64,000 bases of DNA from Teredinibacter turnerae (GTDB lineage Bacteria > Pseudomonadota > Gammaproteobacteria > Pseudomonadales > Cellvibrionaceae). The notes under the pieces were generated by a model. The model was not told the DNA's origin, ran no database searches, and worked only from the letters and a program-made list of their open reading frames with translations. This document shows positions 17,640 through 26,316 of this stretch, one piece after another. The translations under genes were made by a program, and so were the position numbers. How positions within the stretch are numbered: position 1 is the first letter of the stretch; each line of letters begins with the position of its first letter. The stretch covers positions 1-64,000 of the forward strand of contig NZ_CP149817.1 in assembly GCF_037935975.1 (NCBI RefSeq), in the 5' to 3' direction.

Positions 17640-17843
17640 GAAACTGTCCTGCGATGAATTCAGTGCGAGGCCAAGTGGCTCGCTGCGGCGTTTACGAAAT
17701 CCGCGTCGTTTGACGAGTGCTATTGTCGTGCCAGATCACGACAGAATTGTTACCGGCTGCAGATGCGGTTGGAAGGTCATATCGGCTCAGCGGGTGGTTT
17801 GGACGGACGTCAACTGTCGCAACTCGGGCGCAGCTTCACAGGA

Positions 17844-17877
17844 CTGTCACAGATGTGTCATTCAGCCCCCCTAGGGT
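17844..17877 (+). promoter_or_regulatory. Pho box and -10 of the TonB receptor/phytase operon
   Basis: CTGTCAC (17844-17850) and GTGTCAT (17855-17861) are PhoB-type heptamers 11 bp apart. A weaker third copy GCTTCAC lies 11 bp further upstream (17833-17839). Ten bases after the box is TAGGGT (17872-17877), at the usual place of a PhoB-activated -10. The predicted leader to GTG 17931 is about 48 bases. It matches the boxes before pstS and the porin. Confidence 0.75.
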
Positions 17878-17930
17878 GCTCGCAAAGTCCACGGCGCAAG
17901 GCTGTGGGTCGCATATCTGGGGAAGAAGAC

Positions 17931-20141
17931 GTGAAGAAATACAACCATTGGGTGAATGCTGTGGTGCCGGTGTCGCTAATTGCGATGGCTAGCTGCAGCG
18001 CAAGTGTGTGCGGGCAAGAGGCTTCTGCGGACGAAGAATCCGTGCTGGTACTGGCACAGCGCACGGTAGTGCGCAACCATGTGCAGGATACCGCTCCGAA
18101 ACTGGTGTACGACGCCTCTTATTTCGAGCGTTACGAGCCTTTGTCGGTGGGCGATATGCTCAAGCGAGTGCCAGGGGTTACCTTCAACAGCGACGTTGGC
18201 GAATACGATTTGCCGCGCCTGCGCGGGCTGGATTCGCGCTACACCCAGGTGCTGATTAACGGCCGCACCTTGCCCGGCTCGGCTAACGACGGCGCTATTG
18301 CAGTGGATCGGATACCTGCCGAAATGATCAGCCGCATCGAGATTATTCGCAGCCCCAGCAGTGACATCGCCAGCAACGGCGTTGGTGGCACGCTCAATAT
18401 TGTGCTGAAGGACGGTGCGCGTTATCAGGGTGGCATTTGGCGGCTTGGAGCGCTGCATATGGAGCAAACCCGCGCTAACGGGTTTATTGGTTACGCGGGG
18501 AGTAATGGCAAGCTCGACTACGGGTTTTCGCTGAATGTGCAGGAGCGCTATAACCCAAAGGCAAAAACCTCCAGTGAACTGGATGGCGATGAACGTGAAG
18601 ACGTGCATGAGGCAGACGTGCGCGACAGTCGAGACTTGGCACTGGACGGTGATTTGGCGTGGAATTTCAGCAGTGGCAACCGGGCCTCCGTTAAGCTCTA
18701 TGTGATGGATACGGAACGGGAAGAAGAGGAATTGGCGCAAGTCGATGGCTTCGTGCGTGACAGTGCTGACGCGGCCTTTGCCTTGGATGAGTCGGTGAAC
18801 GAGCACCAACTGGAGGATATCAGCCAGCGCAACTACGCGGTGAACGCGGATTACACGGTCACGGGTGGCGCGCTGGAGTCGGTATGGTACGGCGGTTGGC
18901 AGGCGTTCCGTGAGGACAAAACCGAAACCAACAGCGCCGCTGATACCGGCAGCGTGCTTGCGTTGGAGGACAGCGAAGTGTTGTATCTGGATGACACCCG
19001 GCTGCATGGCGGCGTCAAGTGGGTGTACGAACGCCGGAGCTTCGAGGCGCGCTTTGGCGGCGAGTACCAACAAAGCGAACGGGATTTTCGCCTCGCGATA
19101 TACAATGATGAGGGTGAGCTGGACCAGGAGAACGACGAGTACAGCGATTTTGAAGCCCAAATTGCGCAGACGGCGTTGTTTGCGGTTGGCCAGTGGCAAC
19201 TGGCAGAGAAGTGGGAATTTGAAGCGGGCTTGCGCGGTGAACACCGGGCACGGGACCTTCTGGGGCGCGATTTTATCGGAGCCACCAGTCGCCAAAGCAC
19301 GGACGACACCCAGTGGAATCCGGCATTGCATTTACGCTGGAATGCCAGCGCTGCCGATCAGTTCCGCCTGAGTCTTGCGCGCACGCTGCTGCGCCCCCAG
19401 TTCGACCAGCTAAACCCGGTGGAGCTGACCATCGACGATGAAAAATTTCGTGGCAATCCGGAGCTCAAGCCGGAATCCTCCTGGGGCATCGATGCGGGTT
19501 ACGATCACTTTATCGGCGACAGTGCGGTGCTTGGGCTGAATGGGTTTTATCGGCGGGTGAACGACCTGATTGAATACACTCAGGTAGAGCTGGAACAGGG
19601 CGGTGATACTTTTGACCAGCGTATGCCCGTCAACAATCGCAACACCGGAACCGTATACGGGGCTGAACTGGACTTGAGTGTGCCTGCGACCTGGCTGGGG
19701 TTAGCTGAGATGCAGTGGTATGTGAACGTCACGCTGTTGAATTCCCGAGTGGAAGACGCCTACTTTGCGGGATATCACCGGCGCTTCAGCGGGCAGGCGA
19801 ACTATGTGTATAACCTGGGCTTCGAACACGCGCTAAATACCTGGAACATCAGCTACGGCGCCAGCTATCAGCAACAGGGCGACAGTGAAGAGTACGAAGG
19901 TGAAGAACTGAACCGCATTCACTACGACGGTAACCTGGAGTTATTTGTCGAGAAGCACTTTGCCGGTGGTAAATATTTGGTGCGCCTGGCGGGGCAGAAC
20001 CTGCTGGATGCAGAAAAGCGCGAATGGAAGCGTGAATACGACGACACAGGGGCACTTCGCGCAGGTACGACCGCCACCTCCGAAGTGGAATTGGAATCCA
20101 CCGAGCCCGCCATACTGTTGACGTTGCGAGGTCGCCTGTGA
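17931..20141 (+). CDS. TonB-dependent outer membrane receptor (phytate-linked)
   Basis: A 736-residue receptor from GTG 17931, which follows GGGGAAGAAG. It has a signal sequence (NAVVPVSLIAMASCSASVCGQ) and a plug domain with VGDMLKRVPGVTFNSDVGEY, LINGRTLPGS and the IEIIRSPSSDIASNGVGGTLNI segment (about residues 75-155). A long beta-barrel ends in TLRGRL with terminal Leu. The phytase gene begins inside its stop codon (GTGA), and a Pho box precedes it, so the likely cargo is phytate or another phosphate-bearing compound. That substrate is inferred from context. An upstream extension to 17763 is rejected. Confidence 0.88.
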   Translation: MKKYNHWVNAVVPVSLIAMASCSASVCGQEASADEESVLVLAQRTVVRNHVQDTAPKLVYDASYFERYEPLSVGDMLKRVPGVTFNSDVGEYDLPRLRGLDSRYTQVLINGRTLPGSANDGAIAVDRIPAEMISRIEIIRSPSSDIASNGVGGTLNIVLKDGARYQGGIWRLGALHMEQTRANGFIGYAGSNGKLDYGFSLNVQERYNPKAKTSSELDGDEREDVHEADVRDSRDLALDGDLAWNFSSGNRASVKLYVMDTEREEEELAQVDGFVRDSADAAFALDESVNEHQLEDISQRNYAVNADYTVTGGALESVWYGGWQAFREDKTETNSAADTGSVLALEDSEVLYLDDTRLHGGVKWVYERRSFEARFGGEYQQSERDFRLAIYNDEGELDQENDEYSDFEAQIAQTALFAVGQWQLAEKWEFEAGLRGEHRARDLLGRDFIGATSRQSTDDTQWNPALHLRWNASAADQFRLSLARTLLRPQFDQLNPVELTIDDEKFRGNPELKPESSWGIDAGYDHFIGDSAVLGLNGFYRRVNDLIEYTQVELEQGGDTFDQRMPVNNRNTGTVYGAELDLSVPATWLGLAEMQWYVNVTLLNSRVEDAYFAGYHRRFSGQANYVYNLGFEHALNTWNISYGASYQQQGDSEEYEGEELNRIHYDGNLELFVEKHFAGGKYLVRLAGQNLLDAEKREWKREYDDTGALRAGTTATSEVELESTEPAILLTLRGRL

Positions 20142-21757
20142 GAAACCATCTGATATTTCCCTGGCGATATCTCTTTGCCGTTATATTGGTACTCGCGGCA
20201 GGTGGGTGTCAGTATGTTGATCAGAATAACGCCCGGCTCGATCACCTAACACGGGTTGAAGCGGTGGGCTCGCGCTTGCTGTTGACGGGCACGTCTTCAG
20301 CGCAGCTTTACCCGAGTGTTCAGGCGGATCAGCGTGCGGGCTTGTCTCCGACTAAAGCGGCGGATATCGAAAGTATTGCGGTGTCTGAGCCCTGGGTAGT
20401 GTGGAGTGAGGACGACGCAGCTGAACTTCGCCTTGGTCGGTTGCAGGGTGGCCGCTTTTCTGAGGTCACTATCTTGCCGCCCTTGTCACACGATCTCGAC
20501 GTCTTGTGTATGGCGCCATGGGTAGACGGTACCTACGACCTTTTTGTGAGTAACGGCGATGGGGTGTTCTATCACTATTGGCTCGACCCACAGCAACGCA
20601 CAAGCCGGTTGGTGCGCACCTTAGCCGTTAATCCTGACATCAGCACCTGCACCTTGAGTGCAAGCGCACTGGTTTTCAACGACCCTTATCTCGGCGTGCT
20701 GGCGGTGGACCGCAACCCGGAGACCGTCGCGGTGTTGCGCCCAGCAAAGTCGCACGAGGCTGCGCTGCTGGAGTTACTAACGCCAGTCTCGCAACCGGTG
20801 CAGACGCTGGCCGCCGCGGATCGGCCATGGCCCACAGTGCACGCAGTGCAAGAGACCCAGCCGGTAGCGGATACTGGCGATGCAGCGGACGATCCCGCCA
20901 TCTTGCCCGGCGCAAACACCACCTGGATAGCAGGAACCAACAAGCAGCGCGGGCTTGCGATTTATGACCTCACTGGGCAACAGTTGTACTTTGCCGAACG
21001 TGGGCGGTTGAACAATGTGGATGCGCTCGCGTTACCTGATGGAGAATTTTTGCTGGCAGCCAGCAACCGCACGGATCACTCAATCGATTTTTTCCGCGCG
21101 GCGCCGGATAGCAATGCATTTGCCTTTGTCGCCAGCCTGCCGATAACGCTCGACGACCCTTACGGCCTTTGCATGGCTCGCCTGCACAATGGCCTGCGTG
21201 TGTGGGTCAGCGACAGCGACCACCGGGTGCAGGAGTGGCGGATTAGCCGCGACTACCAAGGTCACATGACGCGGGACTGGCAATTTGACGGCCAGGTGGA
21301 AGGCTGTGTTGCCGATACGGCGAAGCAGCAGCTGTACCTGGGTGAGGAGGATCGGGGTATATGGCGTATTGACCTGGCCACCGGATCGCAAACCCTGATG
21401 GCGGCGATGTCTAGAACCGGTCTGCAGCCGGATGTAGAGGGGTTGGCAATTTACCACAACGGTAGCGAGAGCCTGCTGGTCGCGTCCAGTCAGGGGGACG
21501 ATAGTTATCTTGTCTATCGTTTAAACCCCTGGCAGCAACTGGTTAAGTTTCAGATTACCGCAGACCCGGCGAGCGGGGTCGACGGCGTCTCTGAAACTGA
21601 CGGTCTTGCGGTCAGCAGCGTGGCGACCGCCTCATTTCCGGCGGGGCTGCTGGTTGTGCAAGATGGTCGCAACCATGCACCGGCACAGGCACAGAACTTT
21701 AAACTGGTGGACTGGCGTGAGGTGACTGCGCTGTTAACGCAAACAGGAGCGGACTAA
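20138..21757 (+). CDS. beta-propeller phytase, predicted lipoprotein
   Basis: The 539-residue protein resembles 3-phytases of the six-bladed beta-propeller (BPP) class. The C-terminal half carries the family pattern: WIAGTNKQRGLAIYDLTGQQ, RLNNVDAL, DVEGLAIY, SSQGDDSYLVYRL, GVSETDGLAV and LLVVQDGRN...QNFKLVDW. BPP phytases use Ca2+ and release phosphate from phytate. A second, more diverged propeller-like half precedes it, as in tandem BPPs. The start VILVLAAGGC suggests a lipobox with Cys at about 24. GTG start overlaps the receptor gene. Together they form a phytate-use operon under PhoB control. Confidence 0.88.
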   Translation: MRNHLIFPWRYLFAVILVLAAGGCQYVDQNNARLDHLTRVEAVGSRLLLTGTSSAQLYPSVQADQRAGLSPTKAADIESIAVSEPWVVWSEDDAAELRLGRLQGGRFSEVTILPPLSHDLDVLCMAPWVDGTYDLFVSNGDGVFYHYWLDPQQRTSRLVRTLAVNPDISTCTLSASALVFNDPYLGVLAVDRNPETVAVLRPAKSHEAALLELLTPVSQPVQTLAAADRPWPTVHAVQETQPVADTGDAADDPAILPGANTTWIAGTNKQRGLAIYDLTGQQLYFAERGRLNNVDALALPDGEFLLAASNRTDHSIDFFRAAPDSNAFAFVASLPITLDDPYGLCMARLHNGLRVWVSDSDHRVQEWRISRDYQGHMTRDWQFDGQVEGCVADTAKQQLYLGEEDRGIWRIDLATGSQTLMAAMSRTGLQPDVEGLAIYHNGSESLLVASSQGDDSYLVYRLNPWQQLVKFQITADPASGVDGVSETDGLAVSSVATASFPAGLLVVQDGRNHAPAQAQNFKLVDWREVTALLTQTGAD

Positions 21758-21916
21758 CTGAATTTGGTGAAATGCCTGTGGTGGGCGCATGTCGCGCGAA
21801 TTTTGATTTAGAATGCGTGCTGGCTGCTCATTTTCGGAGGAGGTAGGTGTCGACAATAGTGGCGATAGTGAGGCCCAGAGGCCTCTGTGTCGGAATTATG
21901 TTGGAGGACCTTTCCC

Positions 21917-22399
21917 ATGCATTACCAACTGGCGCAGGTAAATATCGCAAAGTTTCGCCTGCCGCAGGACCACCCGGTCAACAAAGATTTTGTTGATAAT
22001 CTCGACCGCGTCAACGCCATCGCCGAGCAGGCGCCCGGCTTCGTCTGGCGGTTTGTCGGCGACGGTAACAACGCGCTGGATGTTCAGATATTTGACGATC
22101 CGCTGATTGCGGTCAATATGTCCGTTTGGAGCGATATCCGCACACTGGTTGATTTCGTTTACCGCAACGACGACCACAAATTATTTATGCGCCGGCGCAA
22201 GGAATGGTTCGACAAGATCGATTTCCATATGGTGCTCTGGTGGATCGAAGCTGATCGCAGGCCGACCCTGGAAGAAGCCAAAATTCGCCTCGAACTGCTC
22301 CGACAGCAAGGCCCGACCTACGCGGCTTTCACATTCAAGCGCCCATTTGCGGCGCCCAGTGGTGACCTTGTCGACCCCTTCACTGAAAAGTGCGCGTGA
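21917..22399 (+). CDS. DUF3291 domain protein
   Basis: The 160-residue product starts MHYQLAQVNIAKFRLP and contains the DUF3291 pattern: LAQVNIAKF, PGFVWRF, VNMSVWSDIRTLVDFVYR (about residues 67-84), MRRRKEWF, HMVLWWI and PTLEEAKIRLELLRQQGPT. These are small, probably ferredoxin-like (alpha/beta barrel dimer) proteins of unknown role, possibly monooxygenase- or heme-binding-like. TTGGAGGACC precedes ATG 21917, which is preferred to the in-frame upstream start at 21887. The next gene starts 15 bp after its stop. Confidence 0.85.
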   Translation: MHYQLAQVNIAKFRLPQDHPVNKDFVDNLDRVNAIAEQAPGFVWRFVGDGNNALDVQIFDDPLIAVNMSVWSDIRTLVDFVYRNDDHKLFMRRRKEWFDKIDFHMVLWWIEADRRPTLEEAKIRLELLRQQGPTYAAFTFKRPFAAPSGDLVDPFTEKCA

Positions 22400-22413
22400 C
22401 GGGGGGCGGGCAA

Positions 22414-22860
22414 ATGCAACACTATCCTCACCGTGTTTTCGTTTTTCTCACCTGCCTGGGGTGCGTGCTTGGGTCATACTTGGCTACAGCTGCACCAGAG
22501 TCCGAACCAGTTGCAGCGGCTTTACCGCCTGAAGTGGCTGCTGCAGAGCGTTGGTTAGCGCTGGCAGATGCAGGGGATTACCGTGAAACTTGGGATCAGG
22601 CGGCGCCTTATTTTAAGGATCAGCTGACCAAGTCTCAGTGGGAGGGCGCACTCGGCAATGTGCGTGGCCCGTTGGGGAAACTGGTAAGCCGCAAATTGCG
22701 TAAGAATGCACCCTATGACCACCTGCCGGGCGCGCCTGATGGTGAGTATCGGGTGCTGATATACATCAGTAAGTTCGAAGGCCAGCCGAAAGCCACTGAA
22801 ATGCTGATTTTGATGTTTACTAAGGAGCAGTGGCGCCTAGCGGGATACTTCCTCCGATAG
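22414..22860 (+). CDS. exported DUF4019 domain protein
   Basis: The 148-residue protein has a signal peptide (RVFVFLTCLGCVLGSYLATAA) and a DUF4019 domain: AAERWLALADAGDYRETWDQAA (about residues 42-63), FKDQLTKSQWEGAL, VRGPLGKLVSRKL and YRVLIYISKFEGQPKATEML. DUF4019 proteins are small periplasmic NTF2-like proteins of unknown role. GGGGGGCGGG lies directly before ATG 22414. It follows the DUF3291 gene closely and is probably cotranscribed with it. A perfect 17-bp hairpin lies 110 bp downstream. Confidence 0.82.
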   Translation: MQHYPHRVFVFLTCLGCVLGSYLATAAPESEPVAAALPPEVAAAERWLALADAGDYRETWDQAAPYFKDQLTKSQWEGALGNVRGPLGKLVSRKLRKNAPYDHLPGAPDGEYRVLIYISKFEGQPKATEMLILMFTKEQWRLAGYFLR

Positions 22861-22970
22861 GCTTGTAAGCGCGTGATGCTCGCGGTTGGGGGTGAGCTGG
22901 CATAGGAATGTCTGTGCGCGATGGTCTTCTGTGCTAGCGTTAGTGATAGGCACTCGCGAGTGCATGTGTT

Positions 22971-23015
22971 GCGATCAGCGATTTGCAGACGCTCCGTTTG
23001 CAAATCGCTGATCGC
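22971..23015. repeat. perfect 17-bp inverted repeat
   Basis: GCGATCAGCGATTTGCA (22971-22987) and its exact complement TGCAAATCGCTGATCGC (22999-23015) surround an 11-base loop. There is no T tract on either side, so it is not a standard intrinsic terminator. It lies between the DUF4019 gene and a small zinc-ribbon-like gene, 36 bp before the latter's start. Candidate operator, cruciform or transcript-end hairpin. Confidence 0.65.
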
Positions 23016-23051
23016 GCTAATCTGCTAACCCAAGGCCCTGGTATACGCGCC

Positions 23052-23300
23052 ATGAGTCTCAAGTGTATTTTCTGTAAAAAACCTGTTTTCGGCGGTACCG
23101 GGATGACCGTGCCGAAACAGGGCCCTGCACACCTGGCCTGTTTTCAGGCAGACCAAGCTCTCCGACGCACTTTCCAACACTTGGATATTTCAGCACTGAA
23201 CGACGAAGAATTGCTCGAACTCAAAGAGTTGGTGCTGGCTGAAGAAAATTTTCGCTCCCGTGATGAGCGCGATAAGAGCAGTGATATTGAGCTATTTTAA
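23052..23300 (+). CDS. small Cys/His (zinc-ribbon-like) protein
   Basis: The 82-residue protein begins MSLKCIFCKKPVFGGTGM and has a second pair in GPAHLACFQA: C5, C8, H30 and C33 form a likely CxxC...HxxC zinc site. A helical acidic C-terminus follows (NDEELLELKELVLAEEN). It looks like short DUF2175-like zinc-finger proteins, but I am not certain of the family. The longer frame from 22983 runs through the inverted repeat and is rejected. Function unknown. Confidence 0.55.
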   Translation: MSLKCIFCKKPVFGGTGMTVPKQGPAHLACFQADQALRRTFQHLDISALNDEELLELKELVLAEENFRSRDERDKSSDIELF

Positions 23301-23484
23301 GTTCATGTAACACGTTAACTAAGTGGCTGGTTTGCTGGCTTATGGGCAATTGGACTTTAAGTCCTGCCGACAAATCGGAACATTTTGTGCGTTGACACCA
23401 CTGCAGGTGTAAGAAAAAATGCAGAGGCATTATGCATTGCCTCTCACCCGAGTCACCCTGCCTACTGGGATGGAAGTATCACCT

Positions 23485-23958
23485 ATGTTCCGATGGTTTA
23501 CCCTGCTTTCGCTATTCCTCGCGCTTACTGCTTGCGGTGGTACGGAAGATACCTTCGCCCCGCAAACAGGGTTTGTCAGCATTTTTCGACTGCAAAATAA
23601 TGCGAATTACACCGTTGAAGTGCAGTATCGCCCGTATAGCGCACTGAGCTCAGATATGATTGTGCAGCAAATCGCGGCGGGCGATGAGCGAGAGTTTTTT
23701 CGCACCCTAAAAGTTACCGATGACATCGATAAAGCGCCCACGCCAGAATCGACCTTTCAGCGCCTGGTATTTATCGCGCTGGATGGCAATGCATCCTATC
23801 CGGCGATTGATAAGCTGAAAGACAGCGTCTGGGCGCGGGAAGAAGATGATCCGGTGGTGAACTACACTTTAAGTTTAACCGACACCGATTTTGTATTCGC
23901 AACCGCCGCAACCCCTTTTGACGAAGCCCCGGACGAACTGCTGCTGAGTGTGCGCTAG
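23485..23958 (+). CDS. predicted lipoprotein of unknown function
   Basis: A 157-residue protein from ATG 23485. It starts MFRWFTLLSLFLALTACGG, with a clear lipobox LTAC. The mature part is acidic and beta-rich (FVSIFRLQNNANYTVEVQYRP, YTLSLTDTDFVFATA) with no motif I recognise. GGAAG upstream at 23473-23477 supports this start; ATG 23470 is an alternative. Stands alone. Expected to be anchored in the outer or inner membrane facing the periplasm. Confidence 0.65.
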   Translation: MFRWFTLLSLFLALTACGGTEDTFAPQTGFVSIFRLQNNANYTVEVQYRPYSALSSDMIVQQIAAGDEREFFRTLKVTDDIDKAPTPESTFQRLVFIALDGNASYPAIDKLKDSVWAREEDDPVVNYTLSLTDTDFVFATAATPFDEAPDELLLSVR

Positions 23959-24047
23959 CTAGTTGTCAGCTCTGTCGCGGGCGTTTAGTATGTGCGGCCC
24001 GCGCTGGCTCTGCGCCTGCGGACACTCACAGTTGATGTATCCCCACG

Positions 24048-24560
24048 ATGAAACTACGAACTCCCACGCCCGATGACACAGCGCCCATTCAGGGGCTCAT
24101 ATCCGGTGTCCTGTGCGAATATGGCCTGCGCCCTGACCCGGACAATATCGACCGCGATCTCGCCGATATTGAGGCCGCGTATTTTGCGCAGGGCGGCTTT
24201 TTTTGTGTAGTGGAAGATGCAACGGGTCAGCTTGTTGCGACTCTGGGTATTGGTCGAATAGACGAAAACACCTGTGAGTTACGTAAAATGTACGTTGCGC
24301 AAACAGCGCGAGGGAAGGGCCTTGGCGACGCCCTGATTCGCTTTGCGATTAGCAAAGCACTTGCCATGGATTTTTCGCGGATGACATTGGAAACAGCCAC
24401 GCCACTTGTTGAGGCCGTTGGTCTTTACCGCAAGCATGGCTTTCAGGCGTACCATCCGCCGGAGCTTTGCTGGCGTTGTGATCTGGCTTACGAACTGGAC
24501 CTGACCCAATATATCGCGCGTGACGTTCCAGCCCATAGTCCTGTACTGGAGATGACCTGA
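24048..24560 (+). CDS. GNAT-family N-acetyltransferase
   Basis: The 170-residue protein has the GNAT fold pattern: FFCVVEDATGQLVATLGIGRI, then CELRKMYVAQTARGKGLGDALI (about residues 78-99) with the acetyl-CoA loop RGKGLG, and a C-terminal VEAVGLYRKHGFQAY. The substrate cannot be told from sequence. Its TGA shares its last base with the ATG of a second GNAT gene, so the two are translationally coupled. Confidence 0.88.
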   Translation: MKLRTPTPDDTAPIQGLISGVLCEYGLRPDPDNIDRDLADIEAAYFAQGGFFCVVEDATGQLVATLGIGRIDENTCELRKMYVAQTARGKGLGDALIRFAISKALAMDFSRMTLETATPLVEAVGLYRKHGFQAYHPPELCWRCDLAYELDLTQYIARDVPAHSPVLEMT

Positions 24561-25054
24561 TGCCTGCTGTAACCCTGCAGTATCTCGAAATGCTGTCGCC
24601 GGACGAATTGCGTGGCAAGCCGCAGCCAATGGGCTTGACCATTATGGAAGCACAGGTGAAAGACTATCGTTTCAACCGCTTTTTGTACCAGCTGGTGGGT
24701 GAACCCTGGCAGTGGACCGACAAACTGGTTCACACCGATGACCAGTGGCAAACCTACGCAGAAGCAAAAAATTTACGCACCTTTGTGGCTTATCACCGCG
24801 GGTCTATTGCCGGGTATTACGAACTTCGTCAGCACCCGGAAAATAATGTAGAAATTGCCTACTTTGGCCTCGCTCCCAAATTTATTGGCAAGGGCTTTGG
24901 CGGCTATTTGCTAACTCATGCGATTGAAAATGCGTGGTACTGGGGGCCAACAAAACGGGTGTGGGTGTATACCTGTTCACTCGATCACCCCAATGCAATC
25001 CACAACTATCAGGCGCGAGGCTTGCAAATTTACAAAACCGAAGAGCGGGTATAA
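24560..25054 (+). CDS. GNAT-family N-acetyltransferase (second)
   Basis: The 164-residue protein contains TFVAYHRGSIAGYYELR, VEIAYFGLAPKFIGKGFGGYLL (about residues 96-117, acetyl-CoA loop GKGFGG) and VWVYTCSLDHPNAIHNYQARG, the GNAT pattern with the NAIHNYQ helix typical of small-molecule acetyltransferases. It shares little beyond the fold with the upstream GNAT, so it is not a recent duplicate. Substrate unknown. It converges on the immunity gene at 25062 with only 7 bp between stops. Confidence 0.85.
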   Translation: MPAVTLQYLEMLSPDELRGKPQPMGLTIMEAQVKDYRFNRFLYQLVGEPWQWTDKLVHTDDQWQTYAEAKNLRTFVAYHRGSIAGYYELRQHPENNVEIAYFGLAPKFIGKGFGGYLLTHAIENAWYWGPTKRVWVYTCSLDHPNAIHNYQARGLQIYKTEERV

Positions 25055-25061
25055 TCGGGTT

Positions 25062-25691
25062 TTAGAGAAAGCCAAACTTATCCACTTCATAAAACTGGAT
25101 AGCGTCCATATATTCGCCAGTAATGTAACCTTTGTCGAGTAACACGTTTCGAATAGATTCGTGGACGAGTATGGTGGTGAGATTTTCGGCAAGGCGAAAA
25201 ATTAGTAGATCCTGGATTTCGTCTTTGCGCAACACCAATTTATCGAAAGGTACATCGATTAACGGAATGCCGTCGCTGAGCACGTATTCTGATTTTTCCA
25301 TATCGGCGGCGGCAACCGCGCCGATAATGTTCACCGCCTTGTAGTTTTTATATACCTTGCCGCTATCTGGATCGAGAATTTCCGTTGAATAGACATCAAA
25401 ATTATCGACGCCGCAAGCATAGAGAATCTCCAGTAAATCATCGCGAAATAATGGGCAAGAGAACCCTTCCAGAAATGGCGGAAGATACTCAGCGACATCT
25501 GGGTTGCCATCTTCTTTCTGCTCTAGTTTAAAATACAGCGGTTGAGGAATTTCTTGTAAAAAAGGAACACCTCGAAACCACACAATGTCCAGTTTGTTGT
25601 AGGAGTATCCTCGCTCGAAATAATCGTCGTAATCAAGCCAGCGCCGAGGTTTTGATGAACAGCCGAAAATCAAAAATGGCTTTTTAGGCAT
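25062..25691 (-). CDS. Imm11-type immunity protein, copy 1
   Basis: The 209-residue protein fits the Imm11 (DUF1629) pattern of immunity proteins found next to polymorphic toxins: PLYFKLEQ near residue 55 and, at the C-terminal side, DLLIFRLAENLTTILVHESIRNVL. Its ATG abuts the TAA of the upstream paralogue (copy 2) without a gap. The two proteins are nearly identical from about residue 57 onward but differ in the first ~55 residues. It is the last gene of the leftward toxin cluster. It would protect the cell from the AHH toxin or a related one. Confidence 0.7.
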   Translation of the reverse strand: MPKKPFLIFGCSSKPRRWLDYDDYFERGYSYNKLDIVWFRGVPFLQEIPQPLYFKLEQKEDGNPDVAEYLPPFLEGFSCPLFRDDLLEILYACGVDNFDVYSTEILDPDSGKVYKNYKAVNIIGAVAAADMEKSEYVLSDGIPLIDVPFDKLVLRKDEIQDLLIFRLAENLTTILVHESIRNVLLDKGYITGEYMDAIQFYEVDKFGFL

Positions 25692-26129
25692 TTACAGAAA
25701 ACCAAACCTATCCACTTCATAGAATTGTATTGCGTCCATATATTCGCCAGTAATGTAACCTTTGTCGAGTAACACGTTCCGGATAGATTCGTGAACGAGT
25801 ATGGTGGTGAGGTTTTCGGCGAGGCGAAAAATTAACAAATCCTGGATTTCGTCTTTGCGCAACACCAATTTATCGAAAGGTACATCGATTAACGGAATGC
25901 CGTCGCTGAGCACGTATTCTGATTTTTCCATATCGGCGGCGGCAACCGCGCCGATAATGTTCACCGCCTTGTAGTTTTTATATACCTTGCCGCTATCTGG
26001 GTCGAGAATTTCCGTTGAATAGACATCGAAATTATCGACGCCGCAAGCATAGAGAATCTCCAGTAAATCATCGCGAAATAATGGGCAAGAGAACCCTTCC
26101 AGAAATGGCGGAAGATACTCAGCGACATC
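25210..26129. repeat. tandem duplicated block in the two immunity genes (period 630 bp)
   Basis: Bases 25210-25499 and 25840-26129 are the same over 290 bp except for two single-base differences (A/G at 25370 and 25407 approximately). The flanking parts of the two genes have diverged: synonymous changes toward the 3' ends and real amino-acid change at the 5' ends. The pattern suggests tandem duplication followed by gene conversion of the core. Confidence 0.8.
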
Positions 26130-26303
26130 CGGATTGCCATCTTCTTTCGGTTCCAGTTGAAAATACAGAGGATTTGGAAGTTCGACAGGAAATGGGGTTC
26201 CTCGAAACCATTTTATTCCGAGCTTCTTGTAGCCTCTGCTGACATAATTGTCGAGATCCAGCCAGCGCCGTGGCTTGGATGAGCAGCCTAGAACATAAAA
26301 CAT
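25692..26303 (-). CDS. Imm11-type immunity protein, copy 2
   Basis: This 203-residue protein is the paralogue directly upstream of copy 1. It starts MFYVLGCSSKPRRWLDLDNY and keeps the GCSSKPRRWLD and KWFRGTPF motifs, but differs from copy 1 in the first ~50 residues and in indels. After PLYFQLEP the sequences agree almost fully; near the C-terminus EVDRFGFL replaces EVDKFGFL. It starts 13 bp after the toxin stop, so it is probably the cognate immunity protein, with copy 1 as a diverging duplicate. Confidence 0.72.
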   Translation of the reverse strand: MFYVLGCSSKPRRWLDLDNYVSRGYKKLGIKWFRGTPFPVELPNPLYFQLEPKEDGNPDVAEYLPPFLEGFSCPLFRDDLLEILYACGVDNFDVYSTEILDPDSGKVYKNYKAVNIIGAVAAADMEKSEYVLSDGIPLIDVPFDKLVLRKDEIQDLLIFRLAENLTTILVHESIRNVLLDKGYITGEYMDAIQFYEVDRFGFL

Positions 26304-26316
26304 AGTGCGACCTGTT

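Noticed and set aside
17976-19331. A 451-codon frame on the minus strand across the TonB receptor gene
   Set aside because: It is the reverse-strand shadow of a clear receptor gene, has no domain-like pattern and no ribosome site.
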